Made by a program: the position numbers and the translations under genes. 64,000 bases of DNA from Epiperipatus broadwayi. Lineage: Eukaryota > Onychophora > Udeonychophora > Euonychophora > Peripatidae. This document shows positions 49,601 to 60,369 of the stretch, one piece after another. The stretch is from the NCBI GenBank assembly GCA_028023455.1, contig JAQFVV010006200.1, forward strand, positions 6,830,506 to 6,894,505, given 5' to 3'. Numbering within the stretch: position 1 is the stretch's first letter; each line of letters starts with the position of its first letter. The notes beneath the pieces were generated by a model, which did not search any database, was not told the DNA's origin, and saw only the letters and a program-made list of their open reading frames with translations.

Positions 49601-51550
49601 TATTGATTTTTAATGAATATTGTATAAATTATTATATAAAAAAGAATCTAGAATAGTAATAAAATTGCAAATAAATATATTTTTGTTATTCAAACTATTT
49701 TCTCTAAACAATGTCATAAAAATGTTCATATCAGAAAAATGTCAGTCTACAAAAGCACTATTTGTCAAGGTGGTTAGAAGGCAGAGCTAAATTCCTGTTA
49801 TCTTTGATAAATTTTAGATTTTCTTGCCACCTATGAATTTTTTTTCAAACTAAAATTTTATATTATAATGTATATAAAAATATACATATATAAAGCTCGT
49901 GAAAATTCTCATGAAGGGGAAAATTACTGAAAAATATGAAAAAACTTGGACCATCAAGTTGAGAGAACTGTGTTGTGGAGTGTGCCTTTGATGTGGAATG
50001 TCAGATTCATAACACTTATAGGTATATTGCAATATTTGTTAATGGAATTCCAGTTATTTAAATTAGATATTTAAATATTCTACTTGACAGTTGAATACTA
50101 TTTTTTGTTAAAGACATGATTGTTGTTAGTGATAAACCACATTTCTTTTACTTTTTCTTTCCTGTTGTCAAGCTCTGTGCAAACAATAGTGACATTCTTT
50201 GGTTGAAGGCATGGCCCAACTTTTATTCATGCTGCCCAAAAACTTATTTGTATTCACAGTTATTTTTTACATCCTTGTAAAGATATTTATGATGAAAGAC
50301 TTTTGTGGCAATATTTGCTCTCAATTGCCCATAATATAATGCAGGGCAGGAGGTGTTGTAGCATTTCATTTTGTAAACAATCTGCAGTTATTTAGTAATA
50401 TATTAATATTAGGAGGGGGATCGAAAATTTATGTTGAATGTTGAAGAAACAGATCTTTTTTTATTTTGTATGTTAGTTTTGTGATGTATGACATGCTCAT
50501 CCATAGTTTGATTTCCTCCTGGGGTTGGACTGGTTTATTTTTTTACGGAATTTTTTAATTATGTTTAGTAATGTGCTTCTGATTAGGGTTAACATCAATT
50601 TTATTTATTATATTTTGCAATTATTGCATGCAATGACACTGGCAAGATTAATCTATAAGTCTTAATTCTCTAGCTAAAAATAGCTAGATATCAATTTACT
50701 GGCAATGGTTAGATTACTATCTATTTGTTTGACAATGTGCTGTAAGATGTGGTCATGAGATATTTGAATCATTTCTCTTTAAACTTTTAAATTATCACGT
50801 ATTTTACAAAATTCTTTTTATAAAAATTAGATATAAAATAATTTTCTTTTGGTTTTGATGGTTATTTGGAAGTATAGCTGCTGTTTCAATTGTTATTGTT
50901 TACAATTGTTTTTTCCCCTTGTCATTATTTTTTAAAAGTATATTTAGTTATTTAATATATAAAAATGAATGTCTTATATAATTATATTAATAGTTATTAA
51001 TTTAGATCTCAAGTTTTATTCTTAAGATGATAATAATAGAAGAGCGTATGTTTAATTGATAGTTTGGGCAGGGGTGAATATGTGTCTAAATTTAAAATGG
51101 GCATAAAATTATTGTAGGATATTAAAAGGCTAAGTGAGTAATTCAGTAATTTAAATGTATACCAAATTCAATTTTTTTAATGTAATATTAGCTTAGAATG
51201 TTGATCAGTTAAGTTTGTGAAGCATTTGAAGTTCATTTCTTAAAGACTTCATCTATTCAAGATGGTGGTCCAATGGATATTTCATTATGCCTCTTATGAT
51301 ATATTCTTTTATATTTATTTGATATTCTGATTGAATTTATTTGATAATAATTATTATAATTATATATGTTGTTAACTTTTCTTAGACAAATTGTAATTCA
51401 ATTAAATTACAAATGCTAGAAACAGTTAGATATGAAATGCTTAAGTTTCAATGTTTGTTATAATATTATGTTAAGCTGCTTTCAGTATCTGGATCTGATA
51501 TTATATTCATAGCAATGACTGGTGAACAGAAGTGTGGGAAGTATAATTAT
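46611..51550. other. Five kilobases with no recognised repeat or gene
   Basis: AT-rich with TATA runs (47,938-47,947), G-runs (48,825 and 48,873-48,882) and poly-A. The frame at 49,850-50,032 has no known domain. Around 50,200-50,400 the minus strand shows a short Cys-containing stretch (YNTSCPALYYGQLRANI) without a family match. This is the largest interval lacking identifiable transposon sequence, so it may be unique host DNA. Confidence 0.4.
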
Positions 51551-51554
51551 CCAT

Positions 51555-51780
51555 AGTTAGCACCACTCAGTGCCGACCAGAGTAATCAATGGATGCCAGA
51601 AGGCTTGTGCATAAAATCCCCATATCCAAAATCCCCAGACTAGTTTCTGGCTTGTGGCCTTCATCAGTGATTATTCTGGTTAGCACTGAGTGGCACTACT
51701 GTATGGAGAGTTTTGCCTGTTTTAATAAGTTATGTGCTAGCATAAAAAATAGTGATCATGTGATGTTTAGTGGTTTAACA
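51555..51780. repeat. Foldback repeat, family B, copy 4 (internally shortened)
   Basis: Same left arm as copy 3 to AGACTAGTTTCTGGCTTGTGG, then a direct jump to TTATTCTGGTTAGCACTGAG and the right end GAGAGTTTTGCCTGTTTTAA, TGTGCTAGCAT and GTGATCATGTGATG. The loop and half of the right arm are missing. Confidence 0.75.
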
Positions 51781-51984
51781 CCAATCTTGCCTAATAGGAT
51801 AATGGTGGCTATGGTTGTTAAAGAGCCAAAGACACCAAAATGTATGGGTACTGAACTGGGTTCAGACCCATATGACTATATAAGGTATTGAGCTTAGATT
51901 GAAAATATTGTGTTTTCAACTTTATTTTCATAGTTTTGTAGTTAAGTGGAGATAAAAGGTTGCTGCTGGAGGGTTGCATTAGAT

Positions 51985-52342
51985 CAGGGGTCCCCAACCT
52001 TTTTGCACTTAAGAGCACATTCTGTAATACTGGCCAGGTGGTGGGCATCATTTATTTTTTCAATGTAAACTTATAGTTGGATATTGTTAATAATACACTT
52101 AATGTACAAAAATATTTATTACAAAAATAATATTTTAACATATAAACTCTTTTACGCTGTAAAAATATAGTATGCCCTACAATTTGATTTCAATATAATA
52201 CAATAATTTATAAGAAATTTTAAAAATTAAATTTATTTGTATCAGATAAATAATTTTTTATCATGTTCGATATAGCAGCAGGCACATGTAAAATGGTCTG
52301 CGGGCACCATGGTGCCCATGGGCATAGGGTTGGGGACCCCTG
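51985..52342. mobile_element. hAT-superfamily MITE, 358 bp, with 8-bp target duplication
   Basis: The ends CAGGGGTCCCCAACC and GGTTGGGGACCCCTG are perfect inverted repeats of 15 bp. CATTAGAT flanks both sides (51977-51984 and 52343-52350), exactly the 8-bp duplication that hAT transposase makes. Subterminal parts (TTTTTGCACTTAAGAGCAC; GGGCACCATGGTGCCC) recall non-autonomous hAT elements common in many animals. There is no transposase. It was inserted into family-B copy 5: removing it and one CATTAGAT restores continuity with copy 3. Confidence 0.92.
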
Positions 52343-52350
52343 CATTAGAT

Positions 52351-52600
52351 CCTCAGATCTAGGTACAGTGCTCTCAGATACAAAACTACTCACTGACAAA
52401 GAGCACAAACCAGAAACTAGTCTGGGGATTTTGGATGAGTAGGCATTAGATGGGGATTTTATGCACAAGCCTTCTGGCAACCACTGATTACTTTGGTTGG
52501 TTGACACTGAGTGGCGCTACTGTATGGATAGTTTTGCCTGTTTTAATAACAGATATGTGCTAGCATAAGAAATAGTGATCATGTGATGTTTAATGGTTTA
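52351..52600. repeat. Foldback repeat, family B, copy 5 (right part, split by the hAT MITE)
   Basis: AGATCTAGGTACAGTGCTCTC, AAACTAGTCTGGGGATTTTGG, GATTTTATGCACAAGCCTTC and GAGTGGCGCTACTGTATGGA, then TTTTGCCTGTTTTAATAACAG. It matches the mirrored left arm and the right flank of copy 3. The left half of the element is not evident before 51,960. Confidence 0.75.
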
Positions 52601-53264
52601 AGTATAATTATGATGTAATTTATGTAAATTTACACAAATGAGTTAAATTGACCACTTTTTAAAGAGGGAGTAGCAGGATTCCTTTTTATTTATAAGGATT
52701 AGTAGTGATGTGCCCTGCCTCTTTTATTTTGAACTTAGAATCACTTCTTTTAATAAATATGATACTGATTAAAGTATTCAAATATGGATTTTTGGTCTGG
52801 ATAGTGTGGGTACAGCTTGTGAAAACATCCAAAATTGGTTACTTATACATCTTAATTATGCTCATTCTAAGCACTTCCACGTTAGGTTATCTCAGATGAA
52901 TTCAGCAAAAATCCTTCAATTAAAAAAAACCCTACTTATAAAGAGAAAACACAAATCTATAGAGGAGATTATATTTTTTTAAATTTAGGATATACATTTG
53001 GTCATATACAGACATAATCATTTTCCATCTAACATCCTATATCTCATCTCATTCTGTTATATAAATTTAAAACTACCCATACATCTATATAAAATTAGAA
53101 CTACCCATACATTGCTTACTTTTCCTCCACTAGTCAAAGGATTCTCAGATACTTACTTACTGTTACATCTTATTCTCACTTACCCATTGCAGGATCATGT
53201 TCTCTGATTATCTACCATTACAATATATTTAATTTTAACAAATGTAAAAAATCTCAATTCATTC
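52601..53264. other. AT-rich spacer
   Basis: Short frames at 52,705-52,899 and 52,998-53,207 have no recognised family. An imperfect duplication, AACTACCCATACAT, lies near 53,071 and 53,100. Confidence 0.45.
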
Positions 53265-53380
53265 CAGCTGTATTGGTAATTATTTATCTTTTCGACATAT
53301 GTGTGTTCAAGTGTATCAGTGTTATGAGATAGTGTGGAGAGTGGTGGGTCATGTGAAAGTCTGTGCTCATACCCTGTCAA
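53265..53380 (+). mobile_element. Family-C SINE-like repeat, second copy
   Basis: GGTAATTATTTATCTTTTCGAC, GTGTATCAGTGTTATGAGAT and GAGAGTGGTGGGTCATGTGAAAG match the copy at 46,490. The B box is decayed to GTGCTCATACCC. An imperfect AATTCATTCCAG occurs on both sides (53,257 and 53,380) and could be a target duplication. Confidence 0.6.
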
Positions 53381-54070
53381 TTCATTCCAGATTTATGGAA
53401 ATTCATTATTTTATTTCCATCCCCTTCATCCATTAGCAATAATTTTACTAAACCAGAGAACCAAGAGCCAAAAAAGAGACATCACATAAATTTGTTTTAA
53501 AGTTTCTTTGATTATGATTGATGAAATCTCTGAAAAAAATAACAACTAATTAAAAATACATCACACATAATATTATTTGAATCCCAATAATTTTTCAAAA
53601 CATTAAAATCTTGAAAAAGATAAATTAGATTTCACCAAAAACATTGATTGACTGCATATTTTTGTGGAAAAGTTTAGTATTTGTGAATAAGATTTTACAA
53701 TACCAAACTTTGGGAGAGTTTAAACAGGATTATTTTATTAAACATCTTATAAATTTTCCATTCACTGTAGAAGTCTGATATACAATATTTTCCCAAATCT
53801 TTTTTACTTTTACTTTTTAACTATAAAAATCTTTATTATAATTACATATGCATAGGTATGTTTAATAATTAACTGCACGGAAAAATATCTGTAACCAATC
53901 ATATTTTACATTTCTCAATGCACTTAAAGTTTGAAAGTCATAGTATTGTTAAACTGTTTACAAGTGTAAAAATTTTCAGACATTTCTAACTACATCTATA
54001 TTTCAAGTAGTATCTTCTATTATTAACATGAATCTTCACATGTTAAGTAATAGTCTGGCATATATATATA
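53381..54070. other. AT-rich spacer
   Basis: Nothing recognised. Confidence 0.45.
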
Positions 54071-54075
54071 TGTTG

Positions 54076-54255
54076 AAATGTTAAACAGGATTCCAAGAAA
54101 TTGTAAAAGACCTAGAAAAAGACCACATGTGAAATGGATGAATGAAATAAGAGAGTGTGTGGAGTGATATGGAGAAGAAATGCTTGAAATCGGAGAAGAT
54201 GGATTGAACTTAAAACACCTTCATCCAGGATTGATAATGACTGAAAATGATGATA
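54076..54255 (+). pseudogene. RTE-type element, 3' terminal fragment
   Basis: Reads R-RPRKRPHVKWMNEIRE, then (after a stop) a MLEIGEDGLNLKHLHPG stretch, the conserved C-terminal tail of RTE polyproteins (R-R--RW-DEI...R--W--L---F). The same tail is at 8,090-8,230 and 63,210-63,370. 5' truncated, as usual for target-primed reverse transcription. Confidence 0.75.
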
Positions 54256-54280
54256 TATTGATTGCAACTTGCTTGATTTT

Positions 54281-54375
54281 GCATTGGTGGTCGAGAGGTC
54301 AGCGCGACTGCCTTGCACTTGCAGGCAGTTGCCCGGGTTGCGGGTTCGCCTCCCGGCCGATGCTATGACACTTAA
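54281..54375 (+). mobile_element. Short tRNA-like SINE (S4)
   Basis: GCATTGGTGGTCGAGAGGTC...CCGGCCGATGC: 7-bp acceptor pairing with one G-T, a CTGCC/GGCAG hairpin and B box GCGGGTTCGCCTCCC, then TATGACACTTA. The flanks AACTTGCTTGATTTT (54266-54280) and AACTTACTTGATTTT (54379-54393) differ by one base and are the target duplication. It sits right after the RTE 3' fragment. Confidence 0.85.
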
Positions 54376-54435
54376 GAGAACTTACTTGATTTTAAAACTT
54401 GAATACATTTACTACAAAAATTACGTTAGGTATAT

Positions 54436-54521
54436 CAACCATTGGTGGCCTAGTGGTTAGCATAGCTGCCTTCCAAACATCTGGCCTCAGTTCGTTCCCA
54501 GTCTATGCATTTGACATATAA
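54436..54521 (+). mobile_element. Short tRNA-like SINE (S5), diverged
   Basis: ACCATTGGTGGCCTAGTGGTTAGCATAGCTGCC at the 5' end, a decayed B box (CAGTTCGTTCCC), TATGC, then ATTTGACATAT and A-tail. The flanks AAAAATTACGTTAGGTATAT (54416-54435) and AAAAATTATGTTAGGTATAT (54522-54541) differ by one base: a 20-bp target duplication. Confidence 0.8.
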
Positions 54522-54541
54522 AAAAATTATGTTAGGTATAT

Positions 54542-55221
54542 ATATGATTGTTTTATCGATAAATTAAGAAGAAACAAAGTCGTTAACAATTTTAATTACA
54601 TAAAAATCTCTTATTTTTTTCCTCACTCTTTTTAATTAAAAGCACTTATGTTTTCTTTGTCTAATTAGTCAAATTAATAAAATATCTTTAAGGATAAAAA
54701 GAATTATTCATCATTAAATTGAGCATATATTTCCTATAAAATAATAATAACAAAAGCCGAGTCAATATTTAACAATTAATTAGAGAATTAATAACGTAAT
54801 AAATTTAAATATTTTATTTAATTAAAGATGAAATATTTTAAAAAGATAATTCTTAGCTGACCGAAATATAATAAAGATGAAAAATGGAAATTTTGCTCGA
54901 TTAAATTTTCTTGTGAAAGCATATTAAATTTCGACAGACTGTTTCAGACGATGAAATGTTTTTAATTATTTTAAAAATCTATATGGATAACTAAGAAAAA
55001 ATATAGATATATCTTACTTAATAAAAGGATATTAAATGAGAACTTTAACTTATTCCGATTTTATACTATAATAGATATAAGAAAATCTACATAAGTTACT
55101 CATAAGAACTTGAGTTTATACTAATTTATAATTTGAAATACTATAATCAATTTCCCTTAGTTATGCTTATATATATATATTTCATACGATGGAATTAACA
55201 TCCATTATGTTGTCCTTATAA
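54542..55221. other. AT-rich spacer
   Basis: Nothing recognised apart from AT runs. Confidence 0.45.
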
Positions 55222-55877
55222 AATACTTTAACGTAAAATATAAATAAATATTATAGACAACTCTATTTGAATTAATAAATAATAATAAATTTATTTTGCA
55301 TCAAATCGATTTTCGTTCAAATGAACCTCTTCAAGATGTTAGAATAAATTAAAAAGTCACGCGATTTATATTAACTTAGTATACACTTATTGTTCAAACC
55401 AAACATTAAAAATTATTAAAAAAATTTAATGTTTAATACAATTCAACTTTACGGATTCTTGGAGCAAAATTCAGAAACTAGTATCATTTGACCTTAATGA
55501 TAAAGGCTTCATAAAATTATGACAATTTATGTGATCGGTCTTCTGATTGTTGATAGTGAATTTTATAAACTATATTCTTTAAATTGTCATAATTTTATGA
55601 AGCCTTTATCAGTTTCTGAATTTTGCTCCAAGAATCCGTAAAGTTGAATTGTAAGTCGTCAATTAAACATTAAAATTTTTTAATAATTTTTAATGTTTGG
55701 TTTGAACAATAAGTGTATACTAAGTTAATATAAATCGCGTGACTTTTTAATTTATTCTAACATCTTGAAGAGGTTCATTTGAATGAAAATCGATTTGATG
55801 CAAAATAAATTTTTTATTATTTATTAATTCAAATAGAGTTGTCTATAAAATTTATTTATATTTTATGTTAAAGTATT
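55222..55877. repeat. 656-bp palindrome with arms of about 300 bp
   Basis: The left arm (55222-55529) and right arm (55580-55877) are near-identical inverted copies around a spacer of about 50 bp, starting AATACTTTAACGTAAAATAT and mirrored ATATTTTATGTTAAAGTATT. One visible asymmetry is an extra ACTAGTATCATTTGACCTTA-type piece in the left arm near 55,480. There is no sizeable coding frame and no obvious flanking duplication. The close arm match suggests youth or gene conversion. Confidence 0.85.
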
Positions 55878-56120
55878 ATATATATTATCACCCATTCTTA
55901 AGAAAAACAAACTAATATAAGTACTTATAAATAAATATTATAAAATTCCAAGTAAGATTTAGTAATCCATAAGATTCTAATCTTCATATTTCACAAAGTA
56001 TTCAATGTAAATACAGCACAATCATCTGAAGATATGGTTAAAATTTCCCATCAATAAGTGATATGGTTTTATACTAAGAGACTTTGATGATAATAATTCA
56101 TTCATATAGTTATTATTATG
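55878..56120. other. AT-rich spacer before the LTR element
   Basis: Nothing recognised. Confidence 0.5.
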
Positions 56121-56125
56121 CATGT

Positions 56126-56426
56126 TGTGATGTATTAATTAAAACCTGATGTGATACTACCCAGAACAATGGATATATCGCTAAGAAATAATTATTTGCT
56201 TAGAACAACAACAATAATAATCATTGTTGCTAACAACATACTTCGTGCTCACGTGAGATATAAAATAGGTATACGGAATTATTAACTTGCAGCTTATGCA
56301 AAGAACTATCTGCTAGTAGTATTAATTAATTATAAAGTAGAGTGAACACTAATTTTTTAAGGTGCCAGTTGGACATTTAAAGGTTGGAGATAATTTATTG
56401 TTTAACTTCGATGGTTAAATAAACCA
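56126..56426 (+). repeat. 5' LTR
   Basis: 301 bp, TG...CA ends. It should hold promoter and polyadenylation signals; an ATAAA-like string sits near the end (AAATAAACCA). Confidence 0.93.
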
Positions 56427-56481
56427 ATTTGGCGCAGTCAAGGATAGAACCTGTAAAAGAAAACATTAAATGTAATCAGCA

Positions 56482-57160
56482 ATGGCCGCCATGTTCCAAA
56501 TGTCAATAGCAGAATTTGATATCGAGAACCCTACCAACTGGTCACTATATGTTAAACACGTGGGAAAATTTTTCCTTGTTAACAATATCAAGGAAAAACA
56601 CATAAAGGTGGCCATATTACTTGGATTTTCCGGAATGAAAGTGCTCGTGATTGCAAACCGTCTATGTGAACCGGCAGAGCCTGAAACATTTCAATATGAT
56701 GAAATTGTTCAAAAATTAACAGAACACTTCTGCCCACTTCCATCGAAACACGTCGCTAGACTGCATTTTAGAAATCGATGGCAAATGAAAGCAGAAACTT
56801 TTAAAGAATTTGACACAGTGCTAAGGGAGCTAGCAAAAAATTGTGTCTATGGAAATTTTTAGAAGAGGCCCTGTTGGAGCAGTTATTATGGGGCATATAT
56901 GACACTAAATTCCATGAACACCTACTAGCCAATTCAGAGTTAAATTACAAGGATGCCATTAAAAGAGGAATTGCACATGAGTTTGTGATGAACCAAGCTA
57001 AAGAATATCTGGATATCATGCCATCGGTAAATTTTTACCAATCAATTAATAAAATCATGGAACGTGGAAATGAAATGTCAAAACAGGAAAGAGTAAACAA
57101 TATAAAAACAAACTGTTACTGCTGTAGCAAATCGGGACATATCGCTCGAAATTGTAAAAA
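56482..57160 (+). pseudogene. Gypsy gag, frameshifted
   Basis: Starts at 56482 (MAAMFQMSIAEF). The capsid-type region includes NWSLYVKHVGKFFLVNNI at residues about 18-37. The frame (to 56862) then shifts into a second one (56841-57167) around 56,845-56,860, continuing EEALLEQLLWGIYDTKFHEH, the usual gag L-DQ---G----- block. The first zinc knuckle, CYCCSKSGHIARNC, ends it. A TGA at 57165-57167 precedes the second knuckle, CTNCGMKGHLAKVC, in the same frame. It would package element RNA. Confidence 0.85.
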
Positions 57161-57167
57161 AAATTGA

Positions 57168-57941
57168 GAGTATTGTACAAATTGTGGAATGAAAGGTCAT
57201 CTAGCAAAAGTCTGTCATAAACAAAAACCAGAAAATACAGACAAAAGAAACCTTAATACAAGCATCAAAAATTTAAAATGTAACGAAGCAGAATTCAAAC
57301 TGCCAATACTCATCGAAGGGAAATACATTAAAAAGGAAATTGACAGTAGCTCCGGAGTTACATTAATGTCCCTTAGCGATTGGGAAGTTCTCACTGTGCA
57401 AAGAAATGTTGTATGTAAAATGGAAAAAGCCAATGTAAGCGCCAAAGACGTAAACGGCAATACGGTGGAAATAGTTGGAATGGTAAAAGTAAAAGTTAAA
57501 TTAAACTCAAAAATAAGAAAATTACCTCTATACATAGTCTATAAACATGTAAAGCCATTAATAGGCCTGAATTGGTTTAGACCACTCGGAATTACCATAA
57601 ACGAGATTAAAAAAGTCAATGTGGAAATCAACTACATAGACAACTGGAATTCATGGATAAATAGTAAAAAAGTAGAAGAGTGGAAAGATAATGATCCAGG
57701 ATATCAATTGCTTATAAAATGGATTAGTAAAGGGTGGCCCAGCAAACGACCAAAGAACTTACCACTGGCTTTCTGGAATGCTCGTTCAAGCTTATCAGTC
57801 TGCAAAGGGTGCATACTAAATGGAAACAGAGTTATAATACCCTCACAGGTGCTGGAATCAGGTGCTCAAAATGCTGCACAGTGGTCATCCAGGAGTTGTT
57901 TGGGCAAAAGCACTCGCCAGAAGCTATGTTTGGTGGCCTAA
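57168..57941 (+). pseudogene. Gypsy second zinc knuckle, protease and junction to integrase
   Basis: Continues gag after the stop: knuckle at about 57,177-57,220, then the protease region with EIDSSSGVTLMSLSDW (the family has D-S/T-G-A, so the active site is altered by the extra serine) and PLIGLNWFRPLGI, the LLGR-W block. Directly after VNVEIN the sequence jumps to DPGYQLLIKWISKGWP and LSVCKGCILNGNRVIIP, which normally precede the integrase zinc finger. This marks the deletion of RT and RNase H at about 57,630. Confidence 0.8.
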
Positions 57942-58110
57942 GATAAATGAGAACATTGAGTCCTTCACAAAAACATGCACAGCATGTCAATCAAATGCCC
58001 ACAAAGAATATAGTTCATGGTTACCAGCTAAAAATGTGCTGTCCAAAACAGAAAATAAAACATTCATAGCTGGAGAAAAAGTATGGTTTAGAGATAGTCT
58101 ACACAAGTGA
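57862..58110 (+). pseudogene. Gypsy integrase H2C2 zinc-finger remnant
   Basis: A +1 frame relative to the upstream part. LHSGHPGVVWAKALARSYVWWP...CTACQS gives the H-x(3)-H...C-x2-C zinc finger of retroelement integrases. The D,D-35-E catalytic core is absent. The frame then enters a C-terminal piece (FIAGEKVWFRD) and stops at 58110. Degenerate tail sequence (RSQRPQRKKQ, about 58,215-58,250) is probably the old pol C-terminus. Confidence 0.85.
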
Positions 58111-58364
58111 CACATAAACCACATATGCCATCGCAGTTCTCCAAGCTGGGAGAACAATAAACCCAGTGGAAATAAAATCATCGAACTGGCAGAGACGAAA
58201 TCAGAGATAGATAAACCAAGATCACAAAGACCTCAGAGAAAAAAACAGTCTCCCATATTCTTAAAGGACTATGTCCACTAGAAAAGAGAAAATACTATGT
58301 TGGACTATAGAGAAAACAAAATGTATTCCATGTTACTCCTAGTTCTGTGTAGTGGAAGGAGAAA

Positions 58365-58665
58365 TGTGATGTATTAATTAAAACCTGACATGATACTACC
58401 CAGAACAATGGATACATTGCTGAGAAATAATTATTTGCTTAGAACAACAACAATAATAATCGTTGTTGCTAACAACATACTTTGTTCTCGCGTGAGATAT
58501 AAAATAGGTATACGGAATTATTAACTTGCAGCTTACGCAAAGAACTATCTGCTAGTAGTATTAATTAATTATAAAGTAGAGCGAACACTAATTTGTTAAG
58601 GTGCCAGTTAGACATTTAAAGGTTGGAGATAATTTATTGTTTAACCTCGATGGTTAAATAAACCA
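58365..58665 (+). repeat. 3' LTR
   Basis: 301 bp, 14 differences by eye from the 5' LTR, followed by the CATGT duplication at 58666-58670. Confidence 0.93.
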
Positions 58666-58670
58666 CATGT

Positions 58671-60300
58671 ATACTTGTAATATGTGTTGAATACAGTTAA
58701 ATTCTAGTTTTAAAATATGTGTGCAATTTGGATTATCATAATTTGTTTGCTAAAGCAATTATACTTTATCTCCTGTGACATCTGATAATCTTACAATACA
58801 AGAAAGTATATGCAAATCTAAAAGCCATTCATAATTAATCTGGTTAATAAGCATGAAATAATCTGATAAGTAATATCGAGATACTGTAACCAAGATAAAT
58901 AAAATAAAGAAGTCGATGGTTTTTTATAAGTAATCTTCTTATTTTATACATTAGCAATAATATTTAATTTAGTTATTAATAATATGTGACAATATTCCAT
59001 TATAGACATATGTATTCATTTTATTTGAGATCAAATAGATGACCATTAAACATTTTGGGTGAAATAGAACAATTTTCGAAAGCCAGTTTTAAAAGCAATT
59101 TGGTCAGAATGAAGTAGTCATTGATATTTTGATTGTCTGAAAATAGATATCTTCTGTTTAAGCAGCCATTCCATGGAATTTCTTTATATAAAATTTTATA
59201 GATATATATATTTTTCTTACAAAAAATAAAAGTTTTGTTATGAACTTTTTATTCTTTTGCAATAATATATATATATGATCATATTTGCTATAGTTATCCA
59301 TTAATTTGCTTGCAGTTATTTTTACAAGATTTTATTAAGCAATTAGCATTGTTAATAAACAGATTAATTATTATAAATATTAGTTACACACACATATACA
59401 AAGATTTATACATGTGAAAGTGTTTTTTATTATTTATTCATTAATATTTCTACCAGACTATATGTGTACATATATGAATATATATGTGATGGCTAATAAT
59501 TTTTTGAGTAAAATAATCAACTAATATTTAATATATAAATTTTTTTAAATCATGTATGATCCTGTTTTGGTTTAGAGGGTCCTACCAAGATGGCACAATA
59601 TATATTTAAATAGGTTCTAAGATTGTATAAAATGATTATGTAAAATGAATGTTAGAGGGAAAATTGATAAATATAAAGGTCACGTAATTGTATTAGGAAA
59701 GTGTATATTGAAAAGGTGCTAATGTAGGATGAAAACTGGTTCAATAATAAAAAAAAAATTTATTTATTTTTTATATAATTGTTTAATTTCAGTTGTGTTG
59801 GAATCATTATAAATGTATAGTATATAATTTTTTATGCAGATTTCATTAACCAATTATTTATATTCATACAGTTATGTTTGCTGTAATTAACATAAATCAT
59901 TTTGTATATTCTTTTTATAGTTTTTTTAAATATAATTTAAAGATTTTATATTTTTTAAACAATTTATTTTATGTTTATATTTTAAATATTGAATAAATAA
60001 TGCAGATTTATCATCTCTTCTATTAATTGTATTATTATGATTTTTTTGTTCTTTCATCTAATTGTTTTCTTTATGCCCCTAGTAAAACATATTGCCATTT
60101 TTACAATTAATTTTATATACACTTCCTTTTTAATATTTTATATCATTTCATATTTTGTAATTACCTATTAATTTATTTAGATTTATGTCTTTATCAAAAT
60201 AATTTTTATTTATTATTAATGTATTATAAATTTTAGGAAAATATGAAAGTTTTATTCATTTTTATTAGAGCTAAGATTATGATTTATAATAGAAATATTA
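58671..60300. other. AT-rich spacer
   Basis: No gene. TATA and CA runs (59,266-59,275 and about 59,388-59,400). Confidence 0.45.
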
Positions 60301-60369
60301 TTTAAATTAAAAATACGGTTACTATTGTAAATAAATTAAATAATATAAAACTGAATAGAAACCAAAGTA

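Larger units (their letters stand above)
56126..58665 (+). mobile_element. Ty3/Gypsy LTR retrotransposon, internally deleted, 2540 bp
   Basis: Two 301-bp LTRs starting TGTGATG and ending AACCA are flanked by the 5-bp duplication CATGT (56121-56125 and 58666-58670). The primer-binding site TGGCGCAGTCAAGG lies just inside the 5' LTR (about 56,430), and a purine tract (GTGGAAGGAGAAA) abuts the 3' LTR. I count 14 differences between LTRs (about 95% identity), so it is moderately old. Inside are gag, protease and an integrase zinc-finger remnant. RT, RNase H and the integrase core are missing, so it could move only with help from a relative. Confidence 0.93.
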
